From Acholeplasmatales bacterium (GTDB lineage Bacteria > Bacillota_I > Bacilli_A > Acholeplasmatales > Anaeroplasmataceae), in the NCBI GenBank assembly GCA_017449215.1, contig JAFSJY010000061.1, positions 1-49,722 of the forward strand: a DNA stretch of 49,722 bases, read 5' to 3'. Each line of letters opens with the position of its first letter. Position 1 is the first letter of the stretch. The position numbers were made by a program, and so were the translations under genes. Positions 27,644 through 36,038 of this stretch are shown here, piece by piece. A model generated the notes under the pieces. That model was not told the origin of the DNA. It ran no database searches and saw only the letters and a list, made by a program, of their open reading frames with translations.

Positions 27644-29722
27644 TTAGATAGCTCCTGTAGAATGAGTCTTAAAGTATTTAGTTAATGAACCATTTGTTAA
27701 TAAATCATAAGCTTCAAACTTAAATTGTGCAGGTGGTTCAGTTAAATCTACCTTTTCACCATTAACTTTGAATGAGAATGCATCTGTTGTAATAGAATTC
27801 TTTTGTAATCCTACGAATGGATTTGTTGCGTCAGTAGAAGAGCCTTTTGCATCTCCTAATATAGAATTCTTAATCATATATCCACCATTAACAGTTGGAT
27901 AATTATCATTAGATGAATCATTGTTCTTTAAGTATTCACTAATTCCTTTATATTCAACTGACTCTAAATATACTGATGCGTCTAATCCAGCTATGATACC
28001 TTGAGATACAGCACCTAGCTTATATTTAGAATTTGCAGATTGAACAGCACCTTGAACTGATTTGATTTTACTTACATATGAATAATATTCAGTATTATCT
28101 ACTAATACATTATATACATAAGCGATACCGCCTCTTACCTTTGGTAATCTGTCTTCAATATTTCTTATAGTACAGTTAACTAAGGCAGCCTGTAAATACT
28201 TATTGTATTTATATGAATCGCCACTATCACCCCATAGGAATGCCTTCTTTTGAGGTAATACAATTCCATGCATAATATCATCAAAAGAAAGACCTTTATC
28301 TCTTAATGTGAAATAATATCTACATGATTTATTTGAATATGTATATCCTGCTGTATTAGCTGCGTATACCTGATATTCTTTTTCAATTGTATTCATCATT
28401 TTATAGATATATCCAGCTTCGTCTGAACTACCAGCTCTAAAGTCACAATTAGAAACAATTAAGCTATTTGAACCAGTTCCTTCTAATGGTGCGTTACTAA
28501 TAGTACCCATTGATTGATAATATGGATTTGAATAATCGATTTGACCATCGAATGACTTACCAAATGTACAATGATCAATTGTTATACCTTCACTAAATGA
28601 AACCTTGAAATATGCCCATCCAAACGCGTCATAATCTCCAACCTTAATTGTTGGAGTTGCAGAAGTAGAATCCTCCCACATCCAGATTTCATCCATATCT
28701 AAATTTTTAAATGTAATATCTTTTGAGGCTGATACGGCAAAGCCACAGTGAGTAAGCTTAGCACCATTCTTAGAATAAATTAATAAATCATTTGCTTTAT
28801 TAACCTTTATTTTACTAATACCAGCTGCCTGAATATCAGGATCACAATATACATCTGTTTTTCCTTCTAGTCTCTTACTCTTATCCCAGTTTTCATAAGT
28901 AGAAGAATTAGCTCCTAAATCCTTAATTTTGTTATAACCTAGATCTAAGTCAGCAGCTATTTCAATTACCTTTACTTCTGATCTTGTATTAACTGTTTGA
29001 GTATAATTTAGTGTTGTATATGGAGAATCCTCATAATATGTCATAGAGGCAGTATAATTTGTGTCATCTGGGTCCCATGGTGTATTAGGATCTATTTGTA
29101 CATAATTATCTCCATCTTTTAGATAAAGACCCTTTGTAATCGCATTTACCCAGTTAGATTCATTCTTTCTAACGTTGTTTCTTACTACATATCCATCGTT
29201 TTCTTTAATACCAGTTACATTATTTGTATATACATTTTGTGTTGCATATAATGCATCTAAGAATTCCTTTTCAGTAGTTACCTTAATATAAGAAGTAGTA
29301 TTTTCATATTGCTTATATTCATCAGGTAACATATCTGTACTGATTTTAAATTCAGCTGTAGTTGTTTCTGCATGATAATCTGATGTTTCTTCTGTAGATG
29401 CCTTTACAACATATCTACCAGGTGTTGTAGGGGCAGTAGTAGAGTATTCTGAATCGTCCTCACGTTCTAGCTTATATTCTAATTTTACAGTTTTACCACT
29501 TTTTGCAGTTGCACTTATTGTAGCTGGATTACTATCGTATTCCTTATTAGCTACATTAATTGTGATTGTATCATCTTCCGCAGGTGTAGGTGCTACTATA
29601 GGTCCATTTCCTGAATTATCATCTTCACTAGTTGCTGGCTTTGCATCATCACCACAAGCTACTAAAGTAGTTAAAGAAAGAGCGGCTAATGCTAAACCAA
29701 TTAAATATTTTTTCTTTTTCAT
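27644..29722 (-). CDS. Pectate lyase-like lipoprotein (polysaccharide lyase family 1 type)
   Basis: 692 residues. I place the start at 29722 because AGGAGG precedes it and the lipoprotein signal (VAC, Cys23) begins there; a frame open 25 codons further upstream has no such signal. After a linker there is an Ig/MBG-like module (about 50-135), then a right-handed parallel beta-helix. Motifs match PL1 lyases: ITIDHCTFGKSFDGQIDYSN for the calcium and substrate face, and RLPKVRGG with Arg525-x-Pro527-x-x-Arg530, equal to the RxPxxR motif carrying the catalytic arginine. It should cleave de-esterified pectin by beta-elimination, the step that follows the methylesterase encoded at the window's left end. 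It is the one large gene here read against replication. Confidence 0.8.
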   Translation of the reverse strand: MKKKKYLIGLALAALSLTTLVACGDDAKPATSEDDNSGNGPIVAPTPAEDDTITINVANKEYDSNPATISATAKSGKTVKLEYKLEREDDSEYSTTAPTTPGRYVVKASTEETSDYHAETTTAEFKISTDMLPDEYKQYENTTSYIKVTTEKEFLDALYATQNVYTNNVTGIKENDGYVVRNNVRKNESNWVNAITKGLYLKDGDNYVQIDPNTPWDPDDTNYTASMTYYEDSPYTTLNYTQTVNTRSEVKVIEIAADLDLGYNKIKDLGANSSTYENWDKSKRLEGKTDVYCDPDIQAAGISKIKVNKANDLLIYSKNGAKLTHCGFAVSASKDITFKNLDMDEIWMWEDSTSATPTIKVGDYDAFGWAYFKVSFSEGITIDHCTFGKSFDGQIDYSNPYYQSMGTISNAPLEGTGSNSLIVSNCDFRAGSSDEAGYIYKMMNTIEKEYQVYAANTAGYTYSNKSCRYYFTLRDKGLSFDDIMHGIVLPQKKAFLWGDSGDSYKYNKYLQAALVNCTIRNIEDRLPKVRGGIAYVYNVLVDNTEYYSYVSKIKSVQGAVQSANSKYKLGAVSQGIIAGLDASVYLESVEYKGISEYLKNNDSSNDNYPTVNGGYMIKNSILGDAKGSSTDATNPFVGLQKNSITTDAFSFKVNGEKVDLTEPPAQFKFEAYDLLTNGSLTKYFKTHSTGAI

Positions 29723-29726
29723 ATAT

Positions 29727-29750
29727 ACCTCCTGAAAACGTTTTATCAAC
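29727..29750 (-). promoter_or_regulatory. LacI/CcpA-like operator next to the pectate lyase start
   Basis: On the minus strand TGATAAAACGTTTTCA directly precedes the SD AGGAGG. Its AAAACGTTTT core is a perfect palindrome of the catabolite-responsive/LacI type, placed so that a bound protein would block elongation or initiation. Confidence 0.6.
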
Positions 29751-29851
29751 AGTATCATTTTACCATAAAAGATTAAAGAATTATATAATTCTTTCACATA
29801 AAAAAAATAAAGGATACATATGTAAAAAAAGTGTGTTTTTCTTGCTATTAT

Positions 29852-29859
29852 GATAAAAT
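29852..29859 (+). promoter_or_regulatory. Extended -10 promoter of the nuclease-MutS operon
   Basis: TGATAAAAT (29851-29859), 19 bases before the GTG start, with no good -35. Confidence 0.4.
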
Positions 29860-29878
29860 AATAACTAAGGTGATAACT

Positions 29879-31366
29879 GTGTTTTATTATTCAAAAAGTA
29901 AGTATGTTTTATTTAATAATTGTAATAGAAGATTATGGCTTGAAAAATATAAAAAGGAAGAAATGAAGGAACAAGTAAATCAAGCTAGACTTATAGAAGG
30001 TAATAAGGTTGGAGATTTAGCTATGAATCTTTTTGGTGATTATTATTTAGCTGAAACAGATCCAATTGATATTCCTAAAATGTGTGAAAGAACTATTAAT
30101 GCTATTAATAATGGATATAAGGTAATATGTGAGGCCGCATTCGTTTATGAAAATAATTATTGCGCTGTAGATATATTAAAGGTTATTGATGAAAATACAG
30201 TAGAAATATATGAGGTTAAATCAGTAACTGAAGTTAAAAAATATCATATTATAGATACTTCATATCAATATTATGTTTTAACAGGATTAGGATATAATGT
30301 TAAATCTGTTAATTTAGTAATAATTAATAAGGAATATGTATCTAAGGAAGAATTAGATTTAAATGAATACTTTAAGATTGTTAATATTACAGATGATGTA
30401 ATAGAAGAATCTAAGAATGTTAAAGCTAATTTAGATACATCAGATTCAATATTAAATAATCTTGAATTACCAGACGTTAAATTATCAAAAGCTTGTACTG
30501 AATATGATGGATGTCCATTTCAGGAATATTGCTATAAATTAAAGAATATTCCAAATGAGGGAAGTGTATTAAATCTTTATAGCAATCGCTCTAAATGGAA
30601 ACAAATAGATAGTGGCATTATTACATTTAATGATTTATTAAAGAATAAATGTAAATTAACAGATATCCAAAAAAGACAAATAGATTATTATTTAAATGAT
30701 AGAGAAGAATATGTAGATAAGGAAAAAATAAAGGAATTCCTAGCTGAAATAAAATATCCAATTTATTTTTTCGATTTTGAAACATATCAAGCAACTATCC
30801 CAGATTTAGTAGGAATCCATCCTAATCAACAAATACCATTTCAATATAGCCTACATATATTAGATAAAGATGGTAAATTAGATCATAAGGAATATTTAGG
30901 TGATGGAATCTCTGACCCAAGACCAGATTTAATTAAGCAAATGCTTGATGATTTAGGAAATGAAGGCTCAATTATTGCTTATAACATGTCATTTGAAATA
31001 ACAAGAATAAAGGAATTAGCATATAATTTTAAGGAATATAATAAGGAATTATATAATTTAATTCCTAGATTTATTGATTTATTAATTCCATTCCAGGATG
31101 GATATTATTATAATAAGGCAATTGGTGGTTCATTCTCTATTAAGAGTGTATTGCCAGCTTTATTCCCAGATGATCCAGAGCTAGATTATCATAATTTAGA
31201 GGATGTTCATAAGGGCGATGAGGCAGCGGAAACCTATATTAGCTTTAAGGATATGGAAGAATCTGAATATAAAAGAAAAAGAAAGAATTTATTAAAATAT
31301 TGTTGTCTAGATACCTACGCAATGGTAAAAATATATGAAAAATTAAATGATTTAGTAAAGGAGTAA
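29879..31366 (+). CDS. Cas4-like iron-sulphur nuclease fused to a DUF2779 DEDD-type exonuclease
   Basis: 495 residues from a GTG preceded by AAGGTGAT; an upstream in-frame ATG at 29831 lacks an SD. The N-terminal half has the Cas4/AddB pattern: Cys15 (NNCNRRLWL), an Asp then EVK (VDILKVIDENTVEIYEVKS), and a later cysteine triad (CTEYDGCPFQEYC), which together would hold a 4Fe-4S cluster and a PD-(D/E)XK active site. The C-terminal half matches DUF2779, with DEDD exonuclease-like motifs: YFFDFETYQ, AYNMSFEITRIKEL and YCCLDTYAMV. It probably degrades or trims DNA or RNA. There is no CRISPR array in the window. It heads an operon that ends with two MutS-like ATPases. Confidence 0.75.
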   Translation: MFYYSKSKYVLFNNCNRRLWLEKYKKEEMKEQVNQARLIEGNKVGDLAMNLFGDYYLAETDPIDIPKMCERTINAINNGYKVICEAAFVYENNYCAVDILKVIDENTVEIYEVKSVTEVKKYHIIDTSYQYYVLTGLGYNVKSVNLVIINKEYVSKEELDLNEYFKIVNITDDVIEESKNVKANLDTSDSILNNLELPDVKLSKACTEYDGCPFQEYCYKLKNIPNEGSVLNLYSNRSKWKQIDSGIITFNDLLKNKCKLTDIQKRQIDYYLNDREEYVDKEKIKEFLAEIKYPIYFFDFETYQATIPDLVGIHPNQQIPFQYSLHILDKDGKLDHKEYLGDGISDPRPDLIKQMLDDLGNEGSIIAYNMSFEITRIKELAYNFKEYNKELYNLIPRFIDLLIPFQDGYYYNKAIGGSFSIKSVLPALFPDDPELDYHNLEDVHKGDEAAETYISFKDMEESEYKRKRKNLLKYCCLDTYAMVKIYEKLNDLVKE

Positions 31367-31370
31367 AACT

Positions 31371-32456
31371 ATGAGCAGTTTAAATAAAATGTATGATAAA
31401 TTTAATGCAATAAATAAATATTTATTTAAAAAAGATAAGCTTTCATTAAAGGAAAAATATGTTTTTGAATTAACTGCGTTTGCTATATCTTTAATTTATG
31501 AAAATAAAATTAAAATGAATTTATCTATTACAAAAAGAGAATTATCTAAAAATGTAATAGAAATAATTACATTAATATCTTATTTAGAGGATAATCCAGA
31601 ATTTGAAAAAGAAATTGATTTATATACTAAAAAGACAGAAAAATATCTTTATTTAAAATACAAGAATAAGATAAAGGATAGCTTTTATCATTTTAATGTA
31701 GATGAATCTAAAGAAGTAGATAATAATGCATCAATTAAAATTGATATGAAGGAATTAATAAAGAAGTATCATAATGAGTTATTAAATTATTATGAATTAT
31801 TAATTTATAATAAGGAAATTAATGATTTAACATTAAATACTACATTATTAATGACTATCTATATTATTAGCCAAAAAATGTATCCTAATTTATTAGCTAA
31901 ATATAAGGAAACACTAGAATATGCAGAAAGCTTTTTAATTAATCATCCACTTAGTCAAAGATATATGATATATTTAAGAAGTGAATTTGATTTATTAAAA
32001 AGAATCTTAAATTATAGAGATAAATTTATTGAAATAGGAAATATGCTAATATCATTTTCTATTGATAAATTATATTTAAATTCAGAAACATTTGAATCTA
32101 AATTTACTACATTAATTAATTATTTAAGAGAATTTTATTTTGATATAATAAATTCAGATGATGATTCAGTATATTCATTTATTGATTCAATCGATAATGA
32201 TGAAATCAATAAGGAGTATATTAAATTAATATATGACGAATCAATAAATTTAAATCATAGATTAGGCTATTCAATAACATCTAATATTGATGTATATCAG
32301 GAATATAGTATCGCTATTAGATTTGTTGATTTAGCTATATCTGAATTAATTAAAATAGTAGGAGATGCTGATATTTATAATGATTTTATTAATATCGTAG
32401 ACTCTAAAAATACATTTGATTATGAAAATCAATATCTAGTAGATAAAAAAGAATAG
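31371..32456 (+). CDS. Unknown helical protein
   Basis: 361 residues, predicted soluble and mostly alpha-helical, rich in Ile, Lys, Asn, Tyr and Glu. No signal peptide and no catalytic motif can be seen, and I recognise no family. The central part (about 125-240) looks like several amphipathic helix pairs. It starts 5 bases after the nuclease stop with AAGGAG as SD, so it is co-expressed with the Cas4-like fusion and the MutS-like proteins. A scaffold or adaptor role is conceivable but not shown. Confidence 0.7.
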   Translation: MSSLNKMYDKFNAINKYLFKKDKLSLKEKYVFELTAFAISLIYENKIKMNLSITKRELSKNVIEIITLISYLEDNPEFEKEIDLYTKKTEKYLYLKYKNKIKDSFYHFNVDESKEVDNNASIKIDMKELIKKYHNELLNYYELLIYNKEINDLTLNTTLLMTIYIISQKMYPNLLAKYKETLEYAESFLINHPLSQRYMIYLRSEFDLLKRILNYRDKFIEIGNMLISFSIDKLYLNSETFESKFTTLINYLREFYFDIINSDDDSVYSFIDSIDNDEINKEYIKLIYDESINLNHRLGYSITSNIDVYQEYSIAIRFVDLAISELIKIVGDADIYNDFINIVDSKNTFDYENQYLVDKKE

Positions 32457-32465
32457 GAAAAGAAT

Positions 32466-32861
32466 ATGTATAAGAAAGTAAAGCCAACATGTAAAACAGT
32501 ATTTAAAATTAATATTTCATCTATCGGAGATACTGAGCTTAATGATATAATTGAGACAATTGGTGTTGAACCAGGTATTTCTGATGCTTATTTATTTTAT
32601 GGCTTTATGAAAAGAAATACAGATGATAAATTCTTTTTATTTGAACAGGTTAGTGATACATTAAGTTTAATTGAAAATAAAAAGGAAGAATTAATAAGAA
32701 TAAGAAATATGTATCATGTTTCTTATTGCTTAGAAATAATGTTTTCTGATATAGAGGATGAAATAAAAAGAAATACATCATTTGAGATTGGTAGCTCTAA
32801 ATATTTCATAGAAGAAATAGGTGGATATATTAATCTAAATAATGGATATTTAGAGGATTAG
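32466..32861 (+). CDS. DUF4279-like protein
   Basis: 131 residues, soluble. The order FKINISSIGDTELNDIIETIGVEPG, a central FLFEQVSDTLSLIENKKEELIRI, then VSYCLEIMF and FIEEIGGYINL resembles DUF4279 proteins, small alpha-beta proteins often found near toxin-immunity or mobile genes, with no proven activity. The assignment is from pattern only. It sits in the middle of the nuclease-MutS operon, 9 bases after its neighbour. Confidence 0.55.
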   Translation: MYKKVKPTCKTVFKINISSIGDTELNDIIETIGVEPGISDAYLFYGFMKRNTDDKFFLFEQVSDTLSLIENKKEELIRIRNMYHVSYCLEIMFSDIEDEIKRNTSFEIGSSKYFIEEIGGYINLNNGYLED

Positions 32862-32870
32862 GTGATTAAT

Positions 32871-34385
32871 ATGAAATATAGCATTTTATTTAAAAATGAA
32901 TATGAATTAAATAAAAATATGCCAGATTTCTTTATTAATATTAATGCTGATCAGGTAGTTAATAATATATTAAGAGATGATAATGGTAACTTACCTATTT
33001 TTTATACTCCTTTAAAGAATGAGGAGGATATAAAATATCGTCAGGATATCTTTAAGGATTTAGATAATAGAGATGTATATGTTGAATATAATTCAGCTAT
33101 TTCTAGACTTAAAAAAATATATGATTCATTTAAGGCTAATGAATATGAGGCTAATACATCTTGGGCTGGAAAAAGAACATTACTTAAACAAATAGATGCT
33201 TATTTAAAGACTATTAATAGCTTTAGAGATTTTTTAAGTACATCAGATTTAATTAAAAGTGAAGGCTTAAAGAATTTATGTAAATATTTAGTAGAATTCA
33301 CATCTAAAAATGAATATAAGGAATTAGAAAAGAATTTAGAGACAGTAAAAAATGTTGTTAATGGAATGAGATATACATTAGTATTTAATGGATGTGATAT
33401 CTATGTTTCTAAATATGATGATGATAAGGATTTTACTCCATTCATTTCTGATGCATTAAAGGGATTTAGCTGGGATTCTAAAAGAGAATTTAATTATACT
33501 GTTAATGAAATGGTATCTTCTAGATTAATTGACCATAATGTTTTAAATTGTTTAAGCAAGATTTATAAGGAAGAATTTAAAGCATTACAGGCTTTTTGTC
33601 ATTTATATAAAAGCTTTTATGATTTAGATTTATATAGAATAGTATTAGAGGCTAAATTCTATACATCTGTACATTTCTATTTTGAAAAGCTAGAAGCTAC
33701 TGGACTCGAATTCTGCTATCCAGAATTCACTCCTGATTTTAATGAGGAGAGCATTGATTCATTTGATTTAGCTTTAGCCTATAGATTAATGAATAGAGGA
33801 GAAAAGATAGTCATTAATTCATATTCATTAAATGAAAACGAAAGAGCAATTATCCTATCAGGTCCTAACCAGGGTGGTAAAACTACATTTGCTCGTCAGC
33901 TAGGTGAATTACATTATTTTGCATTACTTGGTATTAAGGTACCTGGTAAATATGCAAGACTTCATTTAATTGATTCATTATATACTATCTTTAAAACAGA
34001 AGAGGCAATGGAAACATTAAATGGTAAGCTTCAAAGTGAGCTTGTTATGGTCCATGATATTATTAATAAGGCAACTAAGGATTCATTCTTAATTTTTAAT
34101 GAAATCTTCGCATCTACTACATCATTAGATGGATATGAATTAACTAAGAAGCTAATTGATTCTATTGAAAAGATTGGATGTATGTGCTTATTCATTACAT
34201 TCATTGACGAGCTATCATCTATATCTAAAATTACAGTTGCGATGCGTAGTAATGTATCAAAGGAAAATCCTATGATTAGAACATATAAGATTACTAAGGA
34301 AGAATCTAATGGTAAGGCCTACGCTAATGCTATATCATTGAAGCATCATTTAGCTTATGATGAAATAAGGAGGCGAATTAAATAA
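32871..34385 (+). CDS. MutS-like ATPase 1
   Basis: 504 residues from the ATG after AGGTGAT; a GTG at 32862 is an alternative. It lacks the N-terminal mismatch-recognition domain (no Phe-x-Glu motif). A helical core (IKYRQDIFKDL, long helices about 60-270) precedes a MutS-type ATPase: Walker A GPNQGGKTT from Gly331, and Walker B LIFNEIFAST with Asn410-Glu411 where MutS has Asp-Glu. It therefore cannot be an ordinary mismatch-repair MutS, but may clamp or remodel nucleic acid. It overlaps the next gene by one base; the two are paralogues that may form a heterodimer. Confidence 0.8.
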   Translation: MKYSILFKNEYELNKNMPDFFININADQVVNNILRDDNGNLPIFYTPLKNEEDIKYRQDIFKDLDNRDVYVEYNSAISRLKKIYDSFKANEYEANTSWAGKRTLLKQIDAYLKTINSFRDFLSTSDLIKSEGLKNLCKYLVEFTSKNEYKELEKNLETVKNVVNGMRYTLVFNGCDIYVSKYDDDKDFTPFISDALKGFSWDSKREFNYTVNEMVSSRLIDHNVLNCLSKIYKEEFKALQAFCHLYKSFYDLDLYRIVLEAKFYTSVHFYFEKLEATGLEFCYPEFTPDFNEESIDSFDLALAYRLMNRGEKIVINSYSLNENERAIILSGPNQGGKTTFARQLGELHYFALLGIKVPGKYARLHLIDSLYTIFKTEEAMETLNGKLQSELVMVHDIINKATKDSFLIFNEIFASTTSLDGYELTKKLIDSIEKIGCMCLFITFIDELSSISKITVAMRSNVSKENPMIRTYKITKEESNGKAYANAISLKHHLAYDEIRRRIK

Positions 34386-35857
34386 TGAAAACAGGATTAT
34401 TATTTAAGGATAAGCCCCTTAGATTAAAGGAATTAAATAGTTTTGATAAAGCATTAATAGATGATTTAGAGCTAGAATTAATTATTAATGAGGCCGCAGA
34501 TAGAAGTAAGATTATAAGAAATGTATTTGAAAATGTATTATTAACTCCTTTAACTGATAAGGAATTAATATTATATAGGCAGGAAATCTTAAAGGATGTA
34601 ATTAATAATAAGGTTCAGGTTGCTAAATTTTATGATTTAATATCTGTCGCTATTTATAACATTAAGGATAAATTCCGCTTTGGTATTATTGATAATTCAC
34701 CATCAGCTGTTGTTAGAACATCAGTTGATATGATGAAATATGCATTTGAGCAAATTGAATACGCAAGAGAATATTTAGTTAATTTTAATAATGTGAAATC
34801 GGAAGGCTTAAATAGCTTTATAGAGGATATGAATAAGGTATTTGATCCTCAAACTATAGCAAAGGCTAGAACTGTTTTAAATGGTATGGATTTTGAAAAT
34901 GGCTATATGGTAAGTGCCGAGCTAGATTCTACAATGACTGAGAATAATTATGTTTTCCACAGATCTACATTTATTGATAAGGATTCTAAAAAGAGATGGA
35001 AGAAGGCCGAGGTCATTGAATTCCCTACAATGAGTGAATCATTAGTAAATGATATTAATAAGAAGCTAGATTTAGCATTTAAGTCAGCTGCCCCTATTAT
35101 GGGTAGAGTAATGAATGATATAATGGATTATTTAGATTGCTTAAGAAATGAGCTTGCTTTCTATGTTGGATGTATTAATTTATATAATTCATTTAATAAA
35201 AATGGAATGGAATTTACATTCCCTTCTATTAGTGATAATAATGATTTTATTTATGAAAATTTATATGATGTTGCTTTATCATTTAGAAATAAGAAAATGG
35301 CTGTTGGTAACAATCATAATATTTTAAATAAGAAAATCATGGTTATTACAGGTGCGAACCAAGGTGGTAAGACTACGTTCTTAAGAAGCTTTGGTCAAGC
35401 AAAGCTAATGTTACAATGTGGTATGTTTGTTGGAGCTAAATCATTAACACTTGGATTAACAAATGGTATCTATACTCATTTTGATAGAGAAGAGGATACT
35501 AATATGGAATCTGGTAAGCTTGATGATGAATTAAAAAGATTAAGCTTAATTGTTGATGATATTAAGCCAGGTGCTACTATTTTATTAAATGAATCCTTCC
35601 AATCAACTAATGAAAGAGAAGGATCTACAATAGGCTTTGAAATAATAAGAGCTTTATTAGATTCTAATATCAATATCATATTAGTAACTCATATGTATGA
35701 GCTTGCGATTGATGTAAAAAATAGCTATGATAAGGATGCTATATTTATGAGAGCTGAAAGAAATGATGACGGCTCAAGAACATTCAAAATTAGTGAAAAT
35801 GAGACATTAAGAACAAGCTTTGCGATGGACTTATACAATAAAATTTTCAGTGAATAA
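34385..35857 (+). CDS. MutS-like ATPase 2
   Basis: 490 residues, same architecture as its neighbour: helical core with LYRQEILKDVI, Walker A GANQGGKTT from Gly323, Walker B ILLNESFQST with Asn402-Glu403, and the C-terminal MutS switch region (NIILVTHMYELA). It too lacks mismatch-binding and clamp domains. The Asp-to-Asn change in Walker B is shared by both, so it is a family trait rather than decay. The SD AGGAGG lies in the end of gene 1. The last gene of its operon; a terminator follows. Confidence 0.8.
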   Translation: MKTGLLFKDKPLRLKELNSFDKALIDDLELELIINEAADRSKIIRNVFENVLLTPLTDKELILYRQEILKDVINNKVQVAKFYDLISVAIYNIKDKFRFGIIDNSPSAVVRTSVDMMKYAFEQIEYAREYLVNFNNVKSEGLNSFIEDMNKVFDPQTIAKARTVLNGMDFENGYMVSAELDSTMTENNYVFHRSTFIDKDSKKRWKKAEVIEFPTMSESLVNDINKKLDLAFKSAAPIMGRVMNDIMDYLDCLRNELAFYVGCINLYNSFNKNGMEFTFPSISDNNDFIYENLYDVALSFRNKKMAVGNNHNILNKKIMVITGANQGGKTTFLRSFGQAKLMLQCGMFVGAKSLTLGLTNGIYTHFDREEDTNMESGKLDDELKRLSLIVDDIKPGATILLNESFQSTNEREGSTIGFEIIRALLDSNINIILVTHMYELAIDVKNSYDKDAIFMRAERNDDGSRTFKISENETLRTSFAMDLYNKIFSE

Positions 35858-35873
35858 AATTTCTAAAACGATT

Positions 35874-35929
35874 AAAAAATACACTTATTTTATTTATTAG
35901 TTTTAAATTAAAAAAAAGTGTATTTTTTT
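35874..35929 (+). terminator. Terminator of the nuclease-MutS operon
   Basis: AAAAATACACTT pairs with AAGTGTATTTTT across a 29-base A+T-rich loop, followed by T's. Confidence 0.7.
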
Positions 35930-35942
35930 CATTTTGGTTTTG

Positions 35943-35971
35943 TTGACTTTAAAAAGTGGTTTTTGTAAAAT
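35943..35971 (+). promoter_or_regulatory. Promoter of the Snf2-giant protein operon
   Basis: TTGACT (35943-35948) and TAAAAT (35966-35971) with a 17-base spacer, giving a leader of about 60 bases. Confidence 0.75.
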
Positions 35972-36038
35972 ATATATATATCACTAACGATTCAGAATAT
36001 AATTTATAATTATATTTCACGAAAGGAGAATATTTTTT

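Noticed and set aside
29879-31366. Cas4-like domain considered as part of a CRISPR-Cas locus
   Set aside because: No other cas gene and no repeat-spacer array lie in the window; the fusion with a DUF2779 exonuclease belongs to a separate family.
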